Assembly (NCBI GenBank): GCA_020024395.1
Contig: JAHHTV010000030.1
Span: 1-12,403 of the forward strand
Reading direction: 5' to 3'
DNA from: Anaerotignum sp.
GTDB lineage: Bacteria > Bacillota > Clostridia > Lachnospirales > Anaerotignaceae
DNA length: 12,403 nt
Positions 6,651-12,403 of the stretch are shown here, in pieces. How positions within the stretch are numbered: the stretch's first letter is position 1; the number at the start of each line of letters is the position of its first letter. The position numbers and the translations under genes were made by a program. The notes below the pieces were generated by a model, which did no database searches, had not been told where the DNA came from, and worked only from the letters and a program-made list of their open reading frames with translations.

Positions 6651-7648
6651 CAGTATTTCTGATATTTTTTCAAAACCCGTATATCTTCTCCAAAAAAACG
6701 CAATACTTGATATTCTCGAAGCCTTGATGTAATACGGTCTGAATATTGATTTGTAATTTCTTTTGCATTCAAATTTGTGGATATAATCACAGATTTGTTT
6801 TTCAATTTTCTGTCATTGAGCAAACGAAATAATTCTGTTGCTGTAAACGCTGTAAAAAATTCTGTACCCAAGTCATCAATAATCAACAAATCTACTTCTA
6901 AAAGTTCTTTGTCCCATTCTTCTTTTTCTGCATCTTCTTCATTTGAAAAACGCATTTCTTCCAATTTTCGGAACAACTGCCCTGCGGTCAAATACAGCAC
7001 CACAAATCCTTTTTCTAACAATTCTTTTGCAATACAGCTGCAAAGAAATGTTTTTCCAAGCCCTGTGGAGCCATACAGCAATAAATTTTCACCATTTTCT
7101 TTTTCAAAATGCTCTACAAATGCCATGCCGTGCCGCAAAATATTTGTGGCATTTTCTCTTGGTGACATATTTTCTTTTGGCACCACTTTATCACTATATA
7201 AACGCAAATCAAAACTATCAAAATTTTCTACTTTCACAATATCACGCACATTGGATTGGTCATACAATCTGTCCATCACTTTTTGTTTCAAACAAACACA
7301 AGGTGCATTGCCCACATAACCAGTATCTTGACAGTCTTTGCAAACATATTCTTGCTCTAAAGCATTTTCCTGCATACCAATGCTTTCCAAAAGCTGTTTT
7401 TTCTCTTGTAGAAGTCGTTTTTGTTTTTGTTGTAATGTTGCAACAACATCTTCCATATTTCCTTTTTGCAACAACACGGCTTTTGCTGCCTGCACGCCCA
7501 ATAAAGATAATGCTTGTTCAATTTCTTCCAAACGTGGCAAACGCTCATATGCAATGGCTTTTTTGCGGCGTTGTTCTGCGGCTTTTTGTGTGCGAATACG
7601 GTCATATTCTCGCATCACATCTCTATAAATTTGTGTTTTTGTTGCCAA
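6650..7648 (-). CDS. dnaI: DnaI/DnaC-type replicative helicase loader, AAA+ ATPase
   Basis: Loads the hexameric replicative helicase at origins or restart sites, acting with DnaD/DnaB-type proteins. The 332-residue product has a charged helical N-terminus (1-100, coiled-coil-like around 68-100), a zinc-type cluster C103-x2-C106-x10-C117-x-C119, and an AAA+ core: Walker A GSTGLGKT (193-200), Walker B LLIIDD (254-259), sensor STN (290-292) and an arginine-bearing DRITSRL (304-310). Cysteine cluster plus AAA+ core fits DnaI; many genomes label it DnaC. The start appears to be TTG at 7648, with AGGTGAT shortly upstream; no in-frame ATG lies between it and the preceding gene, and the next ATG is at residue 12. 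It follows the dnaD-like gene by 15 nt and forms an operon with it. Confidence 0.92.
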   Translation of the reverse strand: MATKTQIYRDVMREYDRIRTQKAAEQRRKKAIAYERLPRLEEIEQALSLLGVQAAKAVLLQKGNMEDVVATLQQKQKRLLQEKKQLLESIGMQENALEQEYVCKDCQDTGYVGNAPCVCLKQKVMDRLYDQSNVRDIVKVENFDSFDLRLYSDKVVPKENMSPRENATNILRHGMAFVEHFEKENGENLLLYGSTGLGKTFLCSCIAKELLEKGFVVLYLTAGQLFRKLEEMRFSNEEDAEKEEWDKELLEVDLLIIDDLGTEFFTAFTATELFRLLNDRKLKNKSVIISTNLNAKEITNQYSDRITSRLREYQVLRFFGEDIRVLKKYQKY

Positions 7649-7663
7649 ATGGCATCACCTGCC

Positions 7664-8626
7664 TTACCACTCATTTTGTTTTTGTTGTTCCAATCGCTCC
7701 AATTCTGCATAATCCCACTCTCTTTGTGTGTAATTAATAAAACGGTTTTGTTTTTGTTGTTGGATTGTTGCTTTTTGTGTTTGTGCATTGGCTTTTTTCT
7801 GTGCTTTTTTTGCAGCAAATGCCTCATCTAATTTTGCAATATCTTCTTTGTTTGTAACACCTGCTTTTTTCCAGTCTGAAAGTATCCGATTGGCATAGGG
7901 AAAGTTCACGCCGCCCGTTTGTAACACAGTACGTTCACAAGCCACCACAACCACCTCCAATGGCAAGCGATATTCTCCCAACCATTTTTTGATATATTTT
8001 TCTTCTTCAGGTATAGGCATTCTTTGCCCTTGTCCAAATGCACGCAATATTTCTCTATACCCTTTCGTGCGTATTTTCAAATATTGTGCCGCTTTTTCGG
8101 CAGTGTCAATACCTTCTTCTGCCCATGCAATGGCAACTTGTTCTATGTATCGCATACCCCTTTTGTTTCTGCTGGTACAATACGTCAACAAAATTTCAAT
8201 CACATCAATCGGCAGCCCCAACCAATCATAAAAGCTAAAAAGCATTTCCATATCATTATATGACAATGTTTTTCCAAGTTTTGTTTCTGCTGAACGAAAC
8301 AATGCTTGTATATCTTTATGTTTCATATACATATTGATTTCTGCTTGTGTATAATTGGGACGTTGTGAAGGTACAATCTTTTTTATAAATTCTGGTTGTT
8401 TTGTTTGTGTCATTGTTTTTGGCATCTGTTTTACAGGATACCCTTTTTCTTCCCAATATTGCCACGCTTTCAAAACATCACTTTCTAATATTTCCAATTT
8501 TTTGGCAATCTCTGCCGCATTTTGTTTTGTTGCTTGTGTCATCAAAAAGACGGTCACATATAACGGTGGTGCTTTTGGTAATTGTGTTTCAATAAATGTA
8601 ATAGGAATTGTAATTTCCTCCGCCAT
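7664..8626 (-). CDS. DnaD-like replication initiation protein
   Basis: DnaD/DnaB proteins bind DNA and assist helicase loading and primosome restart. The 320-residue protein has an N-terminal region (about 1-65) compatible with the winged-helix oligomerisation domain, then two successive DnaD/DnaB_2 (DDBH2) modules at about 95-182 and 188-262. The second carries the YxxxIxxxW signature exactly (Y244, I248, W252); the first has the variant Y160-V164-W168. A Lys/Gln-rich linker (270-295) leads to a tail, FINYTQREWDYAELERL, of the type that ends many clostridial DnaD-like proteins. The ATG at 8626 follows AAGGAGG by 7 nt; an open extension of 28 codons upstream crosses the promoter and is rejected. 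The pairing with dnaI supports a joint role, as dnaB-dnaI in Bacillus. I leave the symbol blank because clostridia carry several DnaD paralogues. Confidence 0.88.
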   Translation of the reverse strand: MAEEITIPITFIETQLPKAPPLYVTVFLMTQATKQNAAEIAKKLEILESDVLKAWQYWEEKGYPVKQMPKTMTQTKQPEFIKKIVPSQRPNYTQAEINMYMKHKDIQALFRSAETKLGKTLSYNDMEMLFSFYDWLGLPIDVIEILLTYCTSRNKRGMRYIEQVAIAWAEEGIDTAEKAAQYLKIRTKGYREILRAFGQGQRMPIPEEEKYIKKWLGEYRLPLEVVVVACERTVLQTGGVNFPYANRILSDWKKAGVTNKEDIAKLDEAFAAKKAQKKANAQTQKATIQQQKQNRFINYTQREWDYAELERLEQQKQNEW

Positions 8627-8650
8627 ATTTCTCCCTCCTTTTGTTTGATT

Positions 8651-8679
8651 ATTGTACCACATTTCAATACTTTTCACAA
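8651..8679 (-). promoter_or_regulatory. Promoter of dnaD-dnaI
   Basis: The minus strand reads TTGTGA (8674-8679), 17 nt, then TACAAT (8651-8656, 5 of 6), with TGG before the -10 giving an extended -10. Transcription would begin near 8644, 18 nt before the start codon, just clear of the ribosome binding site. The -35 overlaps the U-tract of the preceding terminator. Confidence 0.65.
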
Positions 8680-8701
8680 CAAAAGGAGCCGCAAGGCTCC
8701 T
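8674..8701 (-). terminator. Rho-independent terminator of the tsaC-rpiB-upp-tagO operon
   Basis: On the minus strand AGGAGCC (8695-8701) pairs with GGCTCCT (8684-8690) across a TTGC tetraloop, followed by TTTGTTGT. It is a compact GC-rich 7-bp stem 29 nt after the tagO-like stop codon. Confidence 0.82.
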
Positions 8702-8730
8702 CATATCCATAAATTACATTTTATGTTTTA

Positions 8731-9771
8731 TTATTGGTTTTTGTTTTTGATATGTGCATTAAAAGAATAAATGATAAAGCTCAATACAATCACTGTCAAA
8801 AGTGACACCACAAAAATACGAGAGTCTTTGACAGAAATAAATATTGCCAAAATCCCTAAAAACAAACTAATGCCATACATAATCAATACTGCTTGTTTTT
8901 GGCTGCAACCATGGTCAATCAATCTATGGTGCAGATGTCCTCTGTCTGCTTGCATAATGGGTTGATGTTTTGCCATACGACGCAACATTGCAAATATAGT
9001 ATCAAATATTGGCAAACCAATGCACAATACACTCACGCTCAACGCAAGCAATGCATACCCTTTGAACACGCCCAGTATACTGGTCACCGCCAACACAAAG
9101 CCCAAAAATGTAGAGCCGGTATCTCCCATAAATATTTCTGCTGGGTTAAAGTTACGGGGCAAAAATCCCAAGCAAGCACCTGCCAAAGCTGCTGTCAACA
9201 CCACTGCTGTTGTTGTACCCGTAAAAATACAAAGTACCATCAAGCTCATCGCTGCAATCCCTGTCACACCTGCTGCCAATCCGTCCAATCCGTCAATCAG
9301 ATTTACTGCATTTGTCACACCCACAATCCAAACAAGTGTAATGGGAATACTCAATGCTTGCAATGTGGTTGTTACAGGCCATAACACAATTTGAATTTTG
9401 GTTCCAGAAAATATTACAATCAATGCTGCCACAATCTGCACACAAAATTTCAATTTTGCAGGCAAATTTTTCATATCGTCCCAAACGCCAAGTGCCGCAA
9501 TAATAATTGCCCCAACCAAAAAGCCAATGAGTTGTTTTTGGTTCATACTACGGTCAAAAAAGTTTATCATCAATACAGTTATCAAAAAACCAAGTACAAT
9601 GGCAACGCCACCCATACGAGGCATCGGTTTTTTGTGAACCCCTCTATCTTTTGGGTAATCAATCGCACCTACTTTTATAGAAACCCACTTTGCAAAAGGT
9701 GTTGTCACAAGTGTGATTGCAAATGCACTGGCAAAAGCTGCAATATACAGCAACCAATCATATTTTACCAA
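8731..9771 (-). CDS. tagO: Undecaprenyl-phosphate GlcNAc-1-phosphate transferase, TagO/WecA family
   Basis: Polytopic membrane enzyme that moves a sugar-1-phosphate, normally GlcNAc-1-P, from its UDP-sugar to undecaprenyl phosphate, the first step of teichoic acid or similar cell-wall polymer assembly. The 346 residues hold about ten or eleven hydrophobic segments. Signatures are [21 protein letters not shown] (35-55), the WDD Mg site (97-99), [12 protein letters not shown] (154-165), FMGDTGS (214-220) and DRGHLHHRL (276-284). The HLHH motif separates WecA/TagO proteins from MraY. The start appears to be TTG at 9771 after AGGAG with a rather long 10-nt gap; an in-frame TGA two codons further upstream limits the alternatives to this TTG or a rare ATT. 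It is the last gene of the upp operon, 51 nt after upp, with a 20-bp palindrome in between. Sugar specificity is inferred from the family. Confidence 0.92.
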   Translation of the reverse strand: MVKYDWLLYIAAFASAFAITLVTTPFAKWVSIKVGAIDYPKDRGVHKKPMPRMGGVAIVLGFLITVLMINFFDRSMNQKQLIGFLVGAIIIAALGVWDDMKNLPAKLKFCVQIVAALIVIFSGTKIQIVLWPVTTTLQALSIPITLVWIVGVTNAVNLIDGLDGLAAGVTGIAAMSLMVLCIFTGTTTAVVLTAALAGACLGFLPRNFNPAEIFMGDTGSTFLGFVLAVTSILGVFKGYALLALSVSVLCIGLPIFDTIFAMLRRMAKHQPIMQADRGHLHHRLIDHGCSQKQAVLIMYGISLFLGILAIFISVKDSRIFVVSLLTVIVLSFIIYSFNAHIKNKNQ

Positions 9772-9790
9772 AAAAATTCACTCCTAACTA

Positions 9791-9810
9791 TTTTGGCAAA
9801 TTTGCCAAAA
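9791..9810. repeat. Perfect 20-bp palindrome between upp and tagO
   Basis: TTTTGGCAAATTTGCCAAAA reads identically on both strands. It starts 12 nt after the upp stop and ends 5 nt before the AGGAG of the tagO-like gene. As RNA it could fold into an 8-bp stem with an AAUU loop. In the direction of transcription it is followed by TAGTTAGG, not a U-tract, so it does not look like a standard terminator. It may be an intercistronic RNA hairpin or a dimeric repressor site; nothing in the sequence decides between them. Confidence 0.7.
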
Positions 9811-9822
9811 GACAACCCTTTT

Positions 9823-10449
9823 TTATTTTGTACCAAAAATACGGTCGCCCGCATCTCCCAAACCAGGCACAATATATCCATGGTCATTCAAAATATTATC
9901 ATATGCTGCTGCATAAATATCTACATCAGGGTGTGCCTGCTGTACTTTTTGCACACCATCAGGGGCTGCCAAAATACAAAGGAATATAACCTTTTTCACA
10001 CCTTTTTGTTTCAAAAAGCCAATCGCTGCTTCTGCGGTACCCCCTGTTGCAAGCATAGGGTCTGTCAAAAACACAGTTCTGTCTGCCACATCAGACGGTA
10101 ATTTACAATAATATTCCACAGGCTGTAATGTTTCGGGGTCACGATACAACCCAATATGTCCAATTCTTGCCGTAGGCATCAACTGCAAAAGCCCCTCTGT
10201 CATGCCAATACCTGCACGCAATATGGGTACAATGGCAATTTTGGTATCAATCGTACGACATTTTGCCGTATCCACAGGTGTCTGCACCATAATATCTACA
10301 AGGGGCAAATCCCTGGTTGCTTCATAAGAAAGCAGCATTGCTACTTCTCCGATGATTTCACGAAATTCTTTTGCACCTGTATCTTTGTTTCTTAGCATTG
10401 CCATTTTACTTTGAATGAGCGGATGCTCTGATACAAATAATTTACTCAT
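9823..10449 (-). CDS. upp: Uracil phosphoribosyltransferase
   Basis: Pyrimidine salvage enzyme that joins uracil to PRPP to form UMP. The 208-residue protein has the typical Upp length. It shows PILRAGIGM (75-83), the PRPP-binding [11 protein letters not shown] (129-139) and the uracil-binding C-terminus [18 protein letters not shown] (191-208). The start at 10449 follows AAGGAG by 8 nt, replacing a 7-codon upstream extension. It begins 21 nt after the rpiB stop. Linkage of rpiB and upp is old: in B. subtilis ywlC, ywlF (rpiB) and upp lie in the same neighbourhood, with ywlG and glyA in between, which are absent here. Confidence 0.97.
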   Translation of the reverse strand: MSKLFVSEHPLIQSKMAMLRNKDTGAKEFREIIGEVAMLLSYEATRDLPLVDIMVQTPVDTAKCRTIDTKIAIVPILRAGIGMTEGLLQLMPTARIGHIGLYRDPETLQPVEYYCKLPSDVADRTVFLTDPMLATGGTAEAAIGFLKQKGVKKVIFLCILAAPDGVQKVQQAHPDVDIYAAAYDNILNDHGYIVPGLGDAGDRIFGTK

Positions 10450-10470
10450 GTCGTCATCTCCTTTTTGCAA

Positions 10471-10899
10471 TCAGTCTTCAATTTGCTGAATTCTTCTGAT
10501 ATGGCGTTCGTCATTTGAAAAAGGTGTTTCCAAAAATGCTTTCACAATTTCCAAAGCCAATCCAACACCTGTCACTCTGCCACCCATTGCCAATATATTG
10601 GCATCATTGTGTTCTCTGGTTGCTTTTGCGGAAAACACATCGCCACACAATGCTGCACGAATGCCTTTGACTTTGTTTGCTGCAATAGAAATGCCAATGC
10701 CTGTCCCACAAATCAAAATGCCTTTTTCACATTCTCCATTTGCCACAGCGTGTGCAACTGCTTTTGCATATACAGGATAATCCACAGACTCCTCTGAAAA
10801 TGTACCAAAATTTTTATATGCAATATTGTTTGCATCTAAATATGCAATGACTTCTTTCATCAATGCATAACCACCATGGTCACAACCCAATGCTATCAT
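10471..10899 (-). CDS. rpiB: Ribose 5-phosphate isomerase B
   Basis: Interconverts ribulose 5-phosphate and ribose 5-phosphate in the pentose phosphate pathway, supplying the precursor of PRPP used by upp and hpt. The 142-residue protein is of the RpiB/LacAB type. Visible are GCDHGGY (5-11), the catalytic cysteine and anion hole ICGTGIGIS (63-71), and HNDANILAMGGR (97-108). The catalytic Cys64 indicates a true RpiB rather than a LacA subunit, which lacks it. AAGGAG lies 7 nt before the ATG. It is the third gene of the operon, 16 nt after tsaC. An allose-6-phosphate side activity is possible in this family. Confidence 0.96.
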   Translation of the reverse strand: MIALGCDHGGYALMKEVIAYLDANNIAYKNFGTFSEESVDYPVYAKAVAHAVANGECEKGILICGTGIGISIAANKVKGIRAALCGDVFSAKATREHNDANILAMGGRVTGVGLALEIVKAFLETPFSNDERHIRRIQQIED

Positions 10900-10915
10900 A
10901 TTGTTACGCTCCTTT

Positions 10916-11965
10916 TTATTCTGATTTTATCACACGGTATCCTGCGGATTTTTGCAAACGATTCATAATTGCCAAGCCTTCTCCCGACAAGGGGAACATC
11001 TCCGCATACACCACATCTGTATCCCATGCATCAAATTGCCGCAATACATGAAACAAATTTGTCCCAACTTCTTCCAAGTTCTCACGGCTGCCCACAGAAA
11101 GCACAACATCTGCATCATAGTTTACTTTTGTTTCATCTGTTGCCAAAACACCAACTTTTTTCCCTGCGGCTTTTTGTTTTTTTGCCAAATCGTTGATAAC
11201 ATCCACAAAATTATCCCCCTGCACCAAAAAAACATCTGCCTTTGGTGCATAATGGGTATATTTCATACCAGGGGCTTTTGGGCGAAAATCTGCTGTCGGC
11301 TTTTGCAGCAATGTAGGGTCTATGGCTATCTGTTTTACCACTTGTTCCATCATTTCTTTTGTCACAGCTCCTGGACGCAATATCACAGGCGGTGTCACAG
11401 AAACGTCCACAATGGTAGATTCCAAACCCCATGCAGCGGTGCCACCGTCTAATATCATATCAATTTTGCCATTTAAGTCCAGTGCAACGTGTTCGGCTCT
11501 TGTGGGGCTTGGTTTTCCGGATGTATTGGCACTGGGGGCAGCAATGGGCAAACCTGCTTTATGAATGAGTGCCATTGCCACAGGATGTGACGGAAAACGC
11601 ACTGCCACTGTATCCAAGCCTCCTGTCACCGTATCCGGCACACAGTCTGCTTTTGGAAATATCATTGTCAAGGGCCCTGGCCAAAAAGCATCCATCAATT
11701 TTTGTGCGGTTTTTGGAATATCCCTTACAATGGGACGCAACTCATCTATATGAGAAATATGCAGTATCAAAGGATTGTCAGAAGGTCTGCCTTTTGCTTG
11801 ATAAATGCCTTTGCAAGCTGCTTCGTCCAAACCATTTGCACCCAAACCATAGACTGTTTCTGTTGGAAATGCCACCAAACCACCATGTTGCAATATTTGT
11901 GCAGCTTGTGCAATGATATCTGCATCGGGATATTGTGCATCAACCTTTTTTTGTATGGTTTTCAT
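10916..11965 (-). CDS. tsaC: L-threonylcarbamoyladenylate synthase, Sua5/YwlC two-domain type
   Basis: Makes threonylcarbamoyl-AMP from threonine, bicarbonate and ATP, the first step of t6A37 modification of ANN-reading tRNAs. The 349-residue form has a YrdC/TsaC domain (about 12-200) and a C-terminal Sua5 domain (about 245-340), joined by the conserved linker APGMKYTHYAPKA (231-243). Motifs in the first domain are FPTETVYGLGANG (33-45), KGRPSDNPLILHI (58-70), PIAAPSANTSGKPSPT (140-155) and STIVD (183-187). The frame is open upstream to 12040, but the family begins a dozen residues before the YrdC domain, giving ATG 11965. Its ribosome binding site is poor: a GGAG lies 15 nt upstream inside the SEC-C gene, whose stop is only 4 nt before this start, so translation is probably coupled. 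Confidence 0.95.
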   Translation of the reverse strand: MKTIQKKVDAQYPDADIIAQAAQILQHGGLVAFPTETVYGLGANGLDEAACKGIYQAKGRPSDNPLILHISHIDELRPIVRDIPKTAQKLMDAFWPGPLTMIFPKADCVPDTVTGGLDTVAVRFPSHPVAMALIHKAGLPIAAPSANTSGKPSPTRAEHVALDLNGKIDMILDGGTAAWGLESTIVDVSVTPPVILRPGAVTKEMMEQVVKQIAIDPTLLQKPTADFRPKAPGMKYTHYAPKADVFLVQGDNFVDVINDLAKKQKAAGKKVGVLATDETKVNYDADVVLSVGSRENLEEVGTNLFHVLRQFDAWDTDVVYAEMFPLSGEGLAIMNRLQKSAGYRVIKSE

Positions 11966-11969
11966 CTGA

Positions 11970-12403
11970 TTACAGATTTGCTCCACAACATTTTTTATAT
12001 TTTTTACCGCTACCGCAAGGACAAGGGTCATTACGTCCAATTTTTTCCCCTTTTACGATAGTACGAGAACGTTTTTGTTCCATCATCAATTTTCTTCTGG
12101 TATCTGCATCAAAAATGCCTTCCCATTCAGGCAAGTGATACAAATGTTCTGCATGATATTCCACCATTTTTTTATACAGACGTGCAAAATCAATATCCAG
12201 TACTATTTTGGAATCTTCTTCCAAGCTCAACATATCATATGCTGTTGGCAATACATCGTTGATACCATCTACAAAAGCAACAATTTCTTCTGTTGTCATT
12301 GCAAAACGCTGTGCCAATTCAGCAACTGTGCCTTCCACTTTTGTTACTTTTTCACGCAAAATATATTCATAAATTTTTTGTTCTTTGGGCATATAGTTTT
12401 CCC
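11970..12403 (-). CDS. SEC-C motif protein, probably cut at its N-terminus by the window edge
   Basis: The C-terminus carries a textbook SEC-C zinc-binding motif, [18 protein letters not shown] (CxCx8CC), the element found at the end of SecA and in many small proteins of unclear role. Ahead of it is a mainly helical region with [11 protein letters not shown] and VDGINDVLP. The first in-window ATG is at 12392 (140 residues), but the frame stays open to the edge (Glu-Asn-Tyr before that Met), and only a weak GGGA precedes it. Clostridial relatives I recall have some 20-30 further residues ahead of an alternating charged YxxxL segment like this one, so the true start is likely outside. It is translationally close-coupled to tsaC. 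Its function is unknown; zinc and perhaps ribosome or partner-protein binding are family-based guesses. Confidence 0.85.
   Translation of the reverse strand, partial: ENYMPKEQKIYEYILREKVTKVEGTVAELAQRFAMTTEEIVAFVDGINDVLPTAYDMLSLEEDSKIVLDIDFARLYKKMVEYHAEHLYHLPEWEGIFDADTRRKLMMEQKRSRTIVKGEKIGRNDPCPCGSGKKYKKCCGANL

Noticed and set aside
6943..7737. 264-codon plus-strand open frame opposite the helicase loader
   Set aside because: It lies entirely over the intact dnaI-like gene and the end of the dnaD-like gene, has no ribosome binding site I can see, and its translation is a Cys/His/Phe-rich low-complexity string typical of antisense frames.
9791..9810. Palindrome as the Rho-independent terminator of upp
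   Set aside because: On the transcribed strand the hairpin is followed by TAGTTAGG rather than a U-tract, and its own stem is A/T-rich, so termination would be weak.
9391..10101. 236-codon plus-strand open frame across tagO and upp
   Set aside because: It covers two well-conserved genes and their spacer on the other strand, and the translation is rich in Cys, His and Asn without any domain. It is a shadow frame.
11966..12040. 25-codon N-terminal extension of tsaC into the SEC-C gene
   Set aside because: It overlaps the conserved SEC-C zinc motif in another frame, and Sua5/YwlC proteins begin at the position of ATG 11965.

Overview
The window is an AT-rich stretch from a Gram-positive, endospore-forming Firmicute, most likely an anaerobic member of the Clostridia. 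This rests on a full-length spoIIE, a DnaD/DnaI-type helicase-loading pair, an iron-containing alcohol dehydrogenase, strong AGGAGG-type ribosome binding sites and the gene order. A placement near Lachnospirales/Anaerotignaceae is a guess from the feel of the proteins. Coding density is high, no intergenic gap exceeds about 150 bases, and I see no tRNA, rRNA, IS element or CRISPR array.

Layout from left to right. (1) 1-149: a candidate promoter reading off the left edge and the terminator of hpt. (2) 150-2043, minus strand: tilS then hpt, overlapping by 17 nt, with their own promoter near 2076-2105. (3) 2129-4113, plus strand: a two-gene unit of an iron-dependent alcohol dehydrogenase and an unrecognised, very acidic 252-residue protein, with its own extended -10 promoter. 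(4) 4121-4154: a 16-bp perfect inverted repeat that can terminate both this unit and the convergent spoIIE. (5) 4158-6650, minus strand: spoIIE, preceded by a candidate Spo0A-type promoter and the terminator of the next unit. (6) 6650-8679, minus strand: dnaD-like then dnaI-like genes with a good promoter. (7) 8681-12403, minus strand: a tight operon transcribed as SEC-C protein, tsaC/ywlC, rpiB, upp and a tagO/wecA-like gene, ending at a terminator.

Functional themes are tRNA modification essential for decoding (TilS, TsaC), nucleobase salvage from PRPP (Hpt, Upp) with RpiB feeding ribose 5-phosphate, replication initiation (DnaD, DnaI), cell-wall polymer initiation (TagO-like) and sporulation (SpoIIE). 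Almost everything is housekeeping and recognisable. The parts least explained by known biology are the acidic protein next to the alcohol dehydrogenase, its insertion between spoIIE and tilS, and a perfect 20-bp palindrome just upstream of the tagO-like ribosome binding site. I did not find convincing evidence of a wholly new multi-gene system.
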